A DNA stretch of 64,000 bases from Lumbricus rubellus (Eukaryota > Annelida > Clitellata > Crassiclitellata > Lumbricidae), in the NCBI GenBank assembly GCA_945859605.1, contig OX243824.1, forward strand, positions 30,519,459-30,583,458, in the 5' to 3' direction. The notes beneath the pieces are model-generated. The model was not told the origin of the DNA. It ran no database searches and worked only from the letters and a program-made list of their open reading frames with translations. Shown here in pieces: positions 9,801-23,800 of this stretch. Numbering within the stretch: position 1 is the first letter of the stretch; every line of letters begins with the position of its first letter. A program made the position numbers and the translations under genes.

Positions 9801-12800
9801 TGATAGCTCGCACGTCGGTAGCTTACAAGGCAATCAGGGCTGTAATCAAGGGTAGGCCTATACTCGGGTATACGGCGTATACTTACCTCCGGGAAAAACG
9901 GCATCGTATAGGCCTACTCATCTCCCGAAAAGTATGGTATACGCGGGTAAAAAGGAGGGTACACCGTACACGCTAGTAAATCAGGGTGCATGCGGCTGTT
10001 TTTAAGCGAATGACTAAAAAAGGTCATCAACTTTTCGAGCGGTGAAATGATGATATTTTTCCGAAATTTTTGCCGGATGACTAAAATAAAGGTAGTCAAA
10101 AATTTGGGGCCTAAACAAAGGTCGATTTTCTTCCCGGCCAGCGTGTACTCACCTCAAAATTTACCAGTACAGCCCTGAAGGCAATTGTAATGTATTAGGA
10201 TAATTAGGCCTATATCGGATAATGGCGAATTCCCAGACAGTGTGAGACACTATCTTTGCATTTTGATGATCCTTCTAAGAAAAGAAGGTTCATCAAAAGC
10301 GATTTTCTCTACTTTATGAAACAACTTTTTTTCTTTAGTTTTCCTTCTTTCTGCTGTCAAATTGAAAGCGACGACTGTTTCCGAATTTAACTGTGAAGTG
10401 CGCAATCTATCCGTGACAGTCGATAACTTTATGATGCTCTACATCGATGGAGTTAACATAACTGACCTTCCGAATGCAGACGATTATCTACTAGCGGACG
10501 CTGTCGATCTTCCTTGTACTACGAAATTAATAGCAATTCATGGAAGAAATGGAGCTGGATGGGAAATGGGGGCTATTCTGGCGTCAACGGATGATGAATA
10601 TGTTCTGACCAATACATCCTGGAAATGTTCGAACGTTAGTTATCCAGGTTGGGAAGAAATTGGTTTTGACGATTCCACTTGGGTGTCTGCCATTGAGTAT
10701 GGTAACAACGGAGAAGGTGTTTGGGGGATGATACCTGGCATTAGCTCAAACGCTTCCTGGATCTGGCTGAGACAATGGACTTATTTGCCAAATGCGACTT
10801 ACGAAGAGATGGATATGGAGGTCTATTGCAGGAAGAGATTAGGTAAACTGCATCCTTTTGCATTTCGTTCATCCTTTCTATCAACTTTAATGTTCAAGCT
10901 TCAAGTTTATTTTTTTACCTTTGACAATACACTGTCCATCATGACAAACATTTAGAGCCAACCTGGAAGGGGAAAACTCGAATTGGGTAGGCCTATGGCT
11001 TCTATTGCAGCTCCAACTTATAAGGTTTGTAAAAACAATTATGACAATTATTATGAAAATAGCGGCCATTTTGAACGCCAGCTTGGTTTTCAGAAATGGT
11101 TCCTGAAAGATTGTTTGACACTTTTGGTATCTCATTCTACTCATATTCCTTCACCTATCCTATAGCCTACTGAAAAATTCAGTTTGTTACCAGTATTTCC
11201 AAGTGATAGCTAATGACTGGGAAATGGTTGCTATTTTAGACGTCATCTTAGTTTTCAGAAAGAGCTGCTTAAGGGTTGTTTGGCACTTCGAACGGCATCT
11301 CATTCTACTTATATTTCTGCACCTATCGTTAAAAATCCAGCTTATTTTGAGCCATCTCCACACTCTTATTTAATGCATGCTCCTGAATATATTCAATGGG
11401 GAAAAATGCTTCCAATTTTTTCAACTGGCACATTTAAAAATCTTCTTCCTGAGTTCAAAAATATCTTTATTTTGCTTGGAGTACCACAATGCACAATAAC
11501 GATGTTTTCTACACCAAGTATTGTTATTTTCAGATCCTAATATCTGTGACATCAGCAGCCCTTGTCAATTCGGAGCCACCTGCATTGATCAATCTAACGG
11601 TGACTACCAATGCATCTGTGCGCCTGGCTACACCGGACAGAACTGCTCAACTGGTAAATTTGCTCTCAATGACTCTTTAGCAGCGCAACAGATCGCTGTT
11701 ATTTTCCTCAAGACGTTTTCTCGTTCACTGATTATTTTTCAATAGATTAATCTATTGCAATCTAATAATTTTATTAAATGCATTATCTGATATTATCAGA
11801 TCTACCGTAATTCCCTAATCTGATCAAATGAAACATGATAACTTCAATAGTACAATTTACTAACTACAGACCTATTTCTATACTACTTTTTTTCTCTAGG
11901 TTATTTAAAAGAGTCATGTATGACAAATTACTTTCATACAAACACCATAGAGACATCATTATTATACCCGTTCCAGCATGGCTTTCAGCCGGGTCACTCT
12001 ACCTCCATGTCACTGATTGATATACATGACAAAATTACTAAGGCCATGGACAATAATGAATACTCAATTGGCATCTTCCTAGACCTTGCAAAGGCGTTTG
12101 ATACTGTGGACCACAAAATACATTTTTATAAACTTGAACACTATGGTATTAGAGATAATGCACTTCAGTGGCTTAGAAGTTATTTGGGTAATCGTTTACA
12201 GCAGGTCCTCTGCAATGGAAAATTGCCTAACTTCCAAACTGTAGACTTTGGAGTACCTCAAAGCGCTACCCTTGGTCCACTCCTCTTTTTAATTTACATA
12301 AATGACCTCCCAAATTCACCGTCCATCTTACACTATATTCTATTTGCAGATGATTCTAATGTATTGTTTTATCTCATGCCTCCTATGACCAGCTTCTCCA
12401 GCTGGTCAATCAGCTATTGATTGGTTCAAGGCAAATAAACTTTCTTTAAAACTATCTAAACTAATTATGTGCGACCTGGTGGCGGACCGGTAACGCGTCC
12501 GCTCACAGAGCGGAAGGTTGCGGGTTCAAATCCGGGTAACGACCTTGGGCAAGTTGTTCACGCACACGTGCCTCTGTCACCAAGCAGTATAATTTGGTAC
12601 CGGCGTAAGCTGGGAAGTAAACGGCAAGTCCTGGGAAATCACTGGCCCCGTGCCCAGGACCTTGGGATTCGTCCATTGCCGGCTCAAGGGCTTAGGAAAG
12701 GAGATGAGCGCCTCGCCAATGGGCCTGCGGCCCAGGGACGACTTTAACTTTTTAAACTAATTATATCTTATTTCGTTCAAATAAAAAACCAATACCTGTA

Positions 12801-14732
12801 ACAGATAATGAGCTACTAAATGACAACAAGCTTATTCCTCAAGTTTACAAGACAAAATTCTTTGGCGTTCATATTGATCAGCACCTAAAATGGAAAGTTC
12901 ATATAGATGAAATAAGAGAAAAAAATCAAAAAGCATAGGCATTATTAGCATTATTAAGAGAGTCTCTTACTTGTTTCCCTCTCATGTGCTTACTAATTTA
13001 TATTTCACTCCAGTCTATCCATAGCCTACCTTACTTATTCTAATTTAATTTGGACTTCTACCCATGTTTTAAGGACCTTGCAAATAAAACCATACGAGTA
13101 GCCTATATACTAAATTCACTGTTAACTGTCATACTCGTCCCTATTTGCTGAGCATAAACTCCTAAAATTAATATTAAGCAGATTAGATTTGAACAGACTT
13201 CTCAATTTATGTATCAATACACCAATAACCTCCTCCCTTCTTCCTTTGCTTCCTATTTCCCTCCAGCAGGCAAATGTAGATTATGTCGCAGTGGGCTGTT
13301 CCTCTCGACTAACTATTAACTTTAGACTGAGTGGCGGTTTGCTTTTTTGTGCGCAACCGGGTGATAATGGTATCCCATGGACCTGCTTATTTTAAGTAGT
13401 GGAACAAGTGGTAGTTTAAAAAATAATAATATTTACAAGAAACAATAATACTGATCAGCAAAAACCAGTTGGACATAGCACGTTTCAAATGAAGAAGTAC
13501 TAACGATGGTAAAAGAGAAAAGATCTCTGCTGGACACAATAATGATAAGACAAAAGAATTGGGTGGGACATTTGCTACGAGGTGACTCACTGCAGAAAGA
13601 AATAATTGAAGGAAGGAGGGAAAGAGGTGCAGAGGAAGGCCTACACAAAAACTGCTGGACGGGATGATGGAAGAAGGATACAGAGAACTGAAGGACATGG
13701 CACAACAGCGTGAAAAGTGGAAACATTGGACGTTTGGACCTGAGAAGGTAAAGAGAATAATACTGATCTCGGGGGTGTTGCTTCGGCAGAGAATTTTTGA
13801 CAACCTATTTTCAGTCGTCAAAATTTCTGACAACTTTTAAATAGGTTTTTGTAGTCATCGGAAACGGCGCTTTCTTACCATTTTCGCTTAATTTCAGTTT
13901 TAAAAAAAATTAAGTGCTAGGGCCTAGTGAATGCATTCTATTATTTTTTTTAACATTTTTCATTTCGGAGTGTTTTCATGATTTTAGTTCATGGTTTTTA
14001 CATCATGTGCTAGTAAATGCATATTATTATATATTATTTGTTTTTACTTGTTCCATTTCGGGGGGTGTTCAAGCACCCAAAACACCCTCTAGATAAGGCC
14101 TTGAAAACTACGGTACCATCGGAAAAACAGTTTCATGTGCCTAGTAAGGAAAACGTCAATTCGATAGGCGTTCGAACATGAAACTTCCGCAGACCATATT
14201 CCACTTGCTATTATTATTTTGTCAGTTATCATGAGGGCAGAATTGCAGATCGGTGTCCTCGGATTATCTGGCGGTCAGATCTTGAATTATAGTCTATACG
14301 CGTCGTGCCGAAATTGCCCATTCTCCGATACGACGATTATTATAGTCGCTATGAGCTGGACGCAGGGGAGAGCGGGGCATAACGGGATACTTAAGGCATT
14401 TTGAAGTTTTCATCATATAATTAATAAGAAATCAGGACTTTTTTGTACTCACATTATGCAGGCAAATATAACGTACAACATGGACTAGAATAATCTACTT
14501 AAGCATCAACCACATAGAAGATACAATTTTTTTACCAACAGGTCCCAAAATCCCGTTATGCCCCACCACCCGGGGTAAAATGGGATTCCTATCCCATTAT
14601 GGGTCTAGGACTTTACCCCCCGGCCCATTACCCCCCTGCCATTACCCCCCTGCCATTACCCCCCGACCATTACCCCCCGTAGGACATTACCCCCTGCCAT
14701 TACCCCCCCCGGTCGTTTACATTTGGGTCCAG

Positions 14733-14764
<32 letters not shown>

Positions 14765-14862
14765 TGTATGTATGTATGTATGTATGTATGTATGTATGTA
14801 TGTATGTATGTATGTATGTATGTATGTATGTATGTATGTATGTATGTATGTATGTATGTATG

Positions 14863-14893
<31 letters not shown>

Positions 14894-17800
14894 GTATGTA
14901 TGTATGTATGTATGTATGTATGTATGTATGAATGTATGTATGTATGCGTGTATGCATGTATGCATGTATGTATGCATGTATGCATGTATGCAAGTATGTA
15001 TGTATGTGCGTATGTATGTATGTGCGAACGTATGTAAGTATGCATATATGTAAGTGTGTATGTAAGTATGTAATTATGCATGCATACATACTAACATATA
15101 TCCAAAAATACATACATACTTATATATATATATATACATACATGCATACATACATACTTACATGCATACATACGCACATACATACATACATACATGCACA
15201 CATGCATACATACATACATACATACATACATACATACATACATACATACATACATACATACATACATACATACATACATACATACATACATACATACATA
15301 CATACATACATACGTGCATGCATGCATACACTGGACCTAAAATTAATGTAAACAACCGGGGGGGTAATGGCAGGGGGGTAATGTCCTACGGGGGGTAATG
15401 GTCGGGGGTAATGGCAGGGGGGTAATGGCAGGGGGGTAATGGGCCGGGGGGTAAAGTCCGGATACCCCCATTATGCCCCATAACATGCAATAGGCCTATT
15501 CTATAATTTCCAAAAAGTGACACATCTTTTTTTATTATTGCTCGTTTTGTAATCTAAACAATGATTGAGACGTGAGGGGGTAATTAGAACCCATGAAATA
15601 TTACAATATAAGAGATATGGGGGGAAAATTGCTTTCGCATCACAGAAAGGGGCAAAATGGGATATCTGTATCCCATTATGCCCCAATTTGCAAAAAATTG
15701 TAAACTCGCCATTTTGAAACAAAATACCGAACTTGTACGAATTTTCATATTAGAATATGTTACTTTATGTATAACCCAATACATTGATGGTATAAGTTAA
15801 ATTTAATATAGCTCCACTGTTTCTAGACAAATTTTTGGATAACGGACGTTCCTTACTTGGGAGAGCGTTAAAATCAACTTTTCATCATAAAAACTGCAAG
15901 ACGTATCAAAATCGCAAATGCTTTTGTCCTTCACCTTCAAATATGCTTTACTTCATATTGAATTTTTCCGTATTTTAAAAGTAAGTAAGCTGGACAATAA
16001 TGAGGTTTCCCGTTATATCCCTGTATCCCGCTCTCCCCTACCCTGTTGCGTGCCTAGCAGCAATTGTAAGAAAAATTAATATTTTTGTTTCTGCTCCTAG
16101 TAATCAACTACTGCGATAGTAATCCTTGTGTGAGTGGAGGATCGTGTCTGCCTATGGTTGATGGATATGTCTGCCAATGTCCGTCTGGATACACAGGCGA
16201 CTTCTGCGAATACGGTAAGTTTCGTATCAAGTCAGACTTTGGCCGAGTGACATCTGATGTGCTCTCTCTAACACGTTCAAATTTGCAAATACGAAATATT
16301 TTAAAAGGTTGTTGCAATGATCAATGCACAGGGTTAACATTTTGTTAATGCTTCATTTGAACCCAGAATGAGAGATTTATATCGAGTGCCTGGAACCGAA
16401 TTCATGACCGGTAACTTATAGATCATAGGTTAGGCCTATATCTGTGTCTTCTTGGTCTGGTTTTTCTACTATAGGCTGAATGAGGCTGGGTTTAGTACGC
16501 CATCGTTAAACACGGTTTTGGATTAGGCACCACCCATATAGACGCTGTTCATTAACAGGATTCGCAGTGGTGGTGATGATCAGGGGCGGATCCATGGGGG
16601 GGGCAATCCGGCCATGGCCCCCCATTTAAAACTGCCATGGGACGTGGGCCCCCCCATTCGGTATGAAATTAGCAACACGAACAGGGGTGTCATGGCATAT
16701 TGCCCCCCGTTAATAAAATTGCATGGGACCCCCCATTGAGTTTTTGGCTGGAGGACTAAAAAAAGGTCATCAACCTTTTTTGGCGGATGAAAGTACTTTA
16801 TTTTGTCACCAAAAAGTCGATGACTAAAAAAAGTCTTGAACGTTTTTGGCGCATGAAAGTACTTTTTTCGTCAGCCGAAAGTCGATGACTAAAAAAAGTC
16901 TTGAACTTTTTTGGCGGATGAAAGTACTTTTTTCGTCAGCCGAAAGTCGATGACTAAAAAAAGTCTTGAACTTTTTTGGCGGATGAAAGTACTTTTTTCG
17001 TCAGCCGAAAGTCGATGACTAAAAAAGTCTTGAACTTTTTTGGCGGATGAAAGTACTTTTTTCGTCAGCCAAAAGTCGATGACTAAAAAAGTCTTGAACT
17101 TTTTTGGCGGATGAAAGTACTTTTTTCGTCAGCCGAAAGTCGATGACTAAAAAAAGTCTTGAACTTTTTTGGCGGATGAAAGTACTTTTTTCGTCAGCCG
17201 AAAGTCGATGACTAAAAAAAGTCTTGAACTTTTTTGGCGGATGAAAGTACTTTTTTCGTCAGCCGAAAGTCGATGACTAAAAAAAGTCTTGAACTTTTTT
17301 GGCGGATGAAAGTACTTTTTTCGTCAGCCGAAAGTCGATGACTAAAAAAAGTCTTGAACTTTTTTGGCGGATGAAAGTACTTTTTTCGTCAGCCGAAAGT
17401 CGATGACTAAAAAAAGTCTTGAACTTTTTTGGCGGATGAAAGTACTTTTTTCGTCAGCCGAAAGTCGATGACTAAAAAAAGTCTTGAACTTTTTTGGCGG
17501 ATGAAAGTACTTTTTTCGTCAGCCGAAAGTCGATGACTAAAAAAAGTCTTGAACTTTTTTGGCGGATGAAAGTACTTTTTTCGTCAGCCGAAAGTCGATG
17601 ACTAAAAAAAGTCTTGAACTTTTTTGGCGGATGAAAGTACTTTTTTCGTCAGCCGAAAGTCGATGACTAAAAAAAGTCTTGAACTTTTTTGGCGGATGAA
17701 AGTACTTTTTTCGTCAGCCGAAAGTCGATGACTAAAAAAAGTCTTGAACTTTTTTGGCGGATGAAAGTACTTTTTTCGTCAGCCGAAAGTCGATGACTAA

Positions 17801-20800
17801 AAAAAGTCTTGAACTTTTTTGGCGGATGAAAGTACTTTTTTCGTCAGCCGAAAGTCGATGACTAAAAAAAGTCTTGAACTTTTTTGGCGGATGAAAGTAC
17901 TTTTTTCGTCAGCCGAAAGTCGATGACTAAAAAAGTCTTGAACTTTTTTGGCGGATGAAAGTACTTTTTTCGTCAGCCGAAAGTCGATGACTAAAAAAAA
18001 GAAAACAAAGGTCATCACTCATCAACTTTTTTTGGCGACCAACGGCTAAATTTTTTCACCCTGTCCTCTCAAGATCAAAGATTTTGGCCCCTCTTGGAAG
18101 AGTTCTGGATCCGCCACTGGTGATGATGGTAATGATGGTGATGTTGGTAGCAGTTGTTTTGCTAGTATTATAAATATAATTCCTAAGACTAACTGTGTTG
18201 ACATAAATCTTATGTCTTAAGCGTAAACGTCATTGTGAACTGCATTTTGTTCGTCGAAGTTCCAGTTTTTGCTCTCCAGAGATTTGTTGAAAGTCACAAT
18301 TTATCTTTTGAAAACAATATCTTGTGTCTTTCCGTTGAGTGCGACGTAGACTACTTTTTTGTTAGAGTCTCTTGCAAAACGTGTTTCAGTATGAATGCAT
18401 CTGATGGACGAAATTCTAAGTTTGTAAACGACGTTACTTGATTATACAATGAATCTACTTTCAGTGATAAACAACTGTGAGAGTCTTCCATGTCTAAATG
18501 GAGCAACCTGTCTCATCGGCATCGACTTCTTCGAGTGTGTATGTCCACCAGAATGGACTGGAGTCAGATGTGACGTTCGTAAGTCAGATTCAAATGTCAC
18601 TATTTATTATTAGTCAACGTGAGAAACTTGCCTTTCTTAGCAATACCATACTAACCTCAGAAGCAAGACCACGTATCTACAAAAACCTAGTTATGAGATA
18701 AACTCAAAAGACTTTTCTGCCAAGTTCAGTTGAAAAAATTCCTATTCTTTTCCGCTTTAGACTAATAAATGTAAACAAATCAACCATGTTTATGGGAAAA
18801 GTAATTTTAAGTAGGCCTATTTTTCTGGTAAATATGGAAAATGCCAGTAAATGTGTTCTTGCTTAGCAGTACAAACCGGCGTTTGTAACCCTTAAATGGC
18901 AAAAACGACGCATCTGCATAAAATCCTAATTATTTCTGAAGAACAATTCGGCAATTTACTCACACATTATTCGTATATTATTTTAAGAGAGTCGAAACCA
19001 TGTTGTGCAGCTGTAAGACCAGTTTGTATAGGCCTAGCTGTGAAACCAGTTTGCACAGCTATCAGGTATTATTTTAAAAACACGACACCAGTCTGTACAA
19101 CTGTGAAACCAGTTTGTACAGCCACCGGTCATTACATTAAAAGATAAGAAACAAGTTTATATAGCTGTGAAACCAATTTGTATAGCTATCAGGCATTATT
19201 TCAAAAGATATGAAACTACTTTGTACATCTATCAGACAGAATATTAAAAGCTATAAAACCAGTTTGTGAAGCCACGAAACCAGTTTGCACAGCTGTAAAA
19301 ACAGTGTGCACAGTTATCAGACATTTTAAAATACATGAAACCCGTTTGTGCAGCTATAAAACCAGTTTGTACAGATGAGAAATTAGTTTATGTAGCTTTC
19401 AACCATTATTTTAAGGATACGAAACCAGTTTAAAAGCTGTGAAACTTTTTTATTTAGCAATCAGACATTATTTCAGTCGATACGAAACTGCTCGTTCAAA
19501 ATTCCTGAAATTTTGAGAAGTGTCCGTATTTCATATTCACAAAGGTAGAAAAAAATAATCCAAGCTGGTTCGACGTTTTCCGCAAAAAAGTTTAATGTAG
19601 AATACCTAGTGTGTGCCATATTCCACCTCACCTCCGAAGGGTTAAAAACCTTTCCTGTATAAATCCTGCTATTTTGTAGAACAATCTCGATTGGTTGGGG
19701 AGAAACTGCATTTTTTTCAGTGCAACATTTCTTTATTGATCCACCCTGTGTATCTGGATGATTGTCAGGAAGTTTTCTTTTTCTGATTAGGCCTATTAGA
19801 GTATTTTTTGTTACTAAGCTTATATCAGGCAGTAAAGCAGGTAAAAAATGGGAAAAGACACCAATAATAGTAAGATGGGTTTTTTCCAGACCCAACTATA
19901 AAGAGTTCGGCAGCAACCTTTAATTTTGAAACTGGGTCATTCAGTTAAATTTCTGCTGTTTAAATGGCGCTATATAAATCTGTAATTGCAACTACGATAT
20001 CTTGTGCCGTACGATTAAAAGGATAAGTCTGTAAAAGGTGCAACTCGAATACAATAATTCAATAAGTGATTCAGTGATGAGGTTTCGTTCTTTCGAAGTG
20101 AGCTGATAGATCTAAAGCATGTTTTCAATTAATCAATCCTATCATACATTAATATTTTTATATGTGACTTGTGACTTTTTGCATGAGTGCAAACTGACAT
20201 AAGATCTTTGGTGGAAAATGTTGCATTTGCTTTTATAGATCCAAACATATGTGACATCAGCAACCCCTGTCTATTCGGAAGCACCTGCATTGGTGAACCT
20301 AACGGTGAATACCAATGCATCTGTGCGCCTGGCTACACTGGAAAGAACTGCTCAACTGGTAAATTGTGTAATTGGAACTATTTAACATAATCATATATAA
20401 GGAGCGCAAAATGTCACTAGTGTTTGTTTGTATGCGCACTTATATAGCGCCCCTTCAAGCTCACTACTCAGAGGTGCTCCCGACTGCAGAAGTATGTACG
20501 CCAAGCGCATCCCGGCGAACGGTCACTCCCCAAATTATTTAGAATTAAATTAAATGAATTCTTTAATAAAGAATATATAATTAATAAAAAATTATGGTGA
20601 TGCGAATATGACAATGAGTGGAAAGAAATGTTTTTAGTCGATCCGGCTTCTTGTTTCCAAGGATAATTATTGGCCTAAGCTAAATTATAAACAAATCAAG
20701 TTTTACCCCGACGGCATGGCAGTTTTAGCCCACATGTGTATTACCAGGGATATATTAATTGGCTTGCATATGGCGTTGTAGGCTACATAAGCGCAAAACT

Positions 20801-23800
20801 CAGCGACGAAGTTACACTAACTAAGTATTGTGCCATGCCATGAAAATTATGGCTAGTGGAGATTTTTTTAAATTCCAAGCAATGAATAAACATGGAATTT
20901 AAAGGAGCACTATAATACGGCTATCATTCTAAGCCAGTGGTTCCCAACCTTTTTTGACTCTAGGACCAATTTTTCTAAGTTGGAGCACACGAGGGCCACT
21001 TTTTCTCAGTTGAAGGACACTGGGGGACAACAAGGTGGTTAAGCAGTAGTATTGGCAGTGGTAGTAGTAGTATCGGAGGTAGTAGTAGTAGTAGTTGATG
21101 CAGTTGTTGTAGAAGTAGAAGTGGTTAGTAGTACGAAGGAAAATGATCAACTTACCAACCTGAACCTGAAAATCAATTAACTTCACAATGATTAAACACA
21201 AAAGTCATTGCGAACATCATGTCAAAATGTCCAATTTGTCCACATTCCTCCTGCCTATTAATTGCCGGTGAATATGGGTAGGAATATTGATTGCAACTCG
21301 CTTTCCAACGATTAACATTTCCCGTCAGGTCCTACAAAACTTCTACAAGTCTAATGGTGTTTTTTGACGTGCAGAATGCAGATATTGCACATGTCTGATG
21401 TCGCTATGAGTCGGATCAAGGTTGCTATAGAGCAATTGAATGAATTTGTTGTATTTACCAACAGCAATCAACTACTGCGAGAGTGATCCTTGTGCAAGTG
21501 GAGGATCGTGTCTACCTATAAACTATAGTGAATGGCTACGTCTGTCAATGTCTACCTGGATACACAGGAGACCACTGCGAAGACGGTCAGTTTCACTTTA
21601 ACATCCAGCTAGACTTTGGTTGAGGAATGTTGAAGGCCATTTTCGACAGTTATACTACGAGGGATTTAAGGGGACCTCTTTATAGAACAGTAGGCCTAAA
21701 TACTTTTGCATTTTGTTAGCGTTGCATTCGAACCCAATCCAGCAAGTAGCTGATCAGTCGTCGGATAAATTATTATGTCTTTCAATGTTACAATCAACAC
21801 TAATCTGCGTTCGACTCCAGTCCGCGGTTGGTCGACAGACGACTGAGACGAGTAGCCTAAGTCGGAGACGCCAACTTGCGCATTGCAGTCTGTTACAGTC
21901 GATGTCAAGACTCTATAAGTCACTTATGATCCGCGAATGACGTTTGAACAAACCCGTATGTCGTGTGAATGTAGGAGGATACTTAACATAACGCATTTTG
22001 GTAACTAACTGCTACCCTACTTTTGGATGTATTCTTTAGTGATAAACAAATGTGAAAGTTTTCCATGTCTGAATGGTGGAACTTGTCTTAACGGTATCGA
22101 CAACTACGTCTGCACATGTCCACCAGAGTGGACTGGAGTGAGATGCGACAGTCGTAAGTCTGCTTCAAATACCATACGACGTATTTCTCACTTTATGACT
22201 TCAAGACTTTAAGACTTGAGAAAACTTGTCTTTCTGTTGAATTTAAATTTCCTTGGTCTTGCAAATAGGCCTAGATGTTTGTGTGAAAGAAATTTAAACC
22301 TGAAGCAATAGTAGGCCCTATTTCTGATTACGCAGCATTTCTACAATGTTCACTGTGAGTGAATAAAAATGTGCATAGAGAATAAAATTGCAATTAAATC
22401 GATTCCAATAAATTTAGAGTTTGAATTCAATTTGAAAATTTGACTACACAAATTTAAGTTTGAATGAACTGCACATGAGCTGCTCTTGGGAACCTACGGA
22501 AAATTCCGGATTTGGTTTTTAGAAGTAAGTTTATTGTTTTCTGAAGATATGTAGGCCTATCTCACTAAGGAAAAAGATTACATTCTAATCATAAATCACG
22601 ATTCGAAAGTAATGACAGGTATTCAAGATATAAACGTCACGTTTCATGAAGCCTTGCTTTGATTTGTGCTTGAACATCAGCCTCCGACTTTCTTGTAGGC
22701 CTATTCCACTATGACCCTCAAGCTGTTGAGGGCTTTGCCTTGAAGGCCGTTTTAAGTCACAGATGCGGTGCGACAAAGTCGGTTCTAGGACTATAGTTGT
22801 TCATCAAAGGACGATTTACCAAGGCGCTGCTAATCAAAGAACGACTTGCATATATTATAAATGCATAAGTTAATCTTGCATCCAAACGGGGATTTGCGAC
22901 GACGATTTAAAAAAAACGATTTTTGAAATTATGGTCTCATAACTTCAAATTCTTAAATAACCGATGAAATGTTTTGGTTCTTACTAACAGTAATCAACTA
23001 CTGCGAGAGTGATCCTTGTGGAAGTGGAGGATCGTGTCTGCCTATAGTGAATGGCTACGTATGTCAATGTCAGCCAGGATTCACAGGAGAACACTGCGAA
23101 TACGGTCAGTTTGACTTGCATGGCAAATTAAATGCTTTGAAACATAGTGCTTCACAACTTATGTTCAGTTCTCACACTTGAGCCCTTTTAATGGGTGCCT
23201 TTGTGAAGATATTGATGGTCTTATTGATGTGTTTCTGAGGTAAATCTTCCCATATTGACTGCAATGCGATCATCAATAATTCTATTATTGCTCTTGGTTC
23301 CGGTTTCAGGTTGCAGTCGGCTATTTTTCCAGCATAGATCTCCACACTTGATAAACCATCTGGTTGAAATCTGGATATTCGGGGGCCATTGGCTTTTCTC
23401 AATGAGGCCAGCACAACAATATTGACAATGAACCGACCTCCTTTAATAAACGGCATATTTCTTAACTCTCAATTTAACTCGTAATTTTTTATGCACTCGC
23501 TGTTTATCAGAGTGAGCGCTGTTTATGGCCTTAGTTCCAAGACCTTGCTCATGAAGTGTCCGAATACAAAATTTTCTATCATTGACACCTTGTCCATTTT
23601 CATACTTTAGAGCTTTGAATAATTTTATCTTTACTTTCAAAAACAAAAATTAATTATTAATCTGATAGATTCCGTATTTACCAACTTGATCGTCATCATT
23701 CTCAGTGATTTCACGGTGAATTGTAGTACCCTGTTTCTTTTCCAAATTAATAATTATTATATGGCAATATCAGGGTATTTTATAACAATAATTATTTGAG

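Noticed and set aside
12469..12747. 92-codon frame as a gene
   Set aside because: It lies entirely within a SINE with target duplications.
14580..15398. Several frames of MYVC or HTYI repeats on both strands
   Set aside because: They are the TATG/CATA tetranucleotide arrays of the foldback element.
16740..18018. CRISPR-like array or repeat protein
   Set aside because: The 65-bp units are contiguous with no unique spacers, lie inside a hAT-like element and belong to a eukaryotic genome; the frame through them is a by-product.
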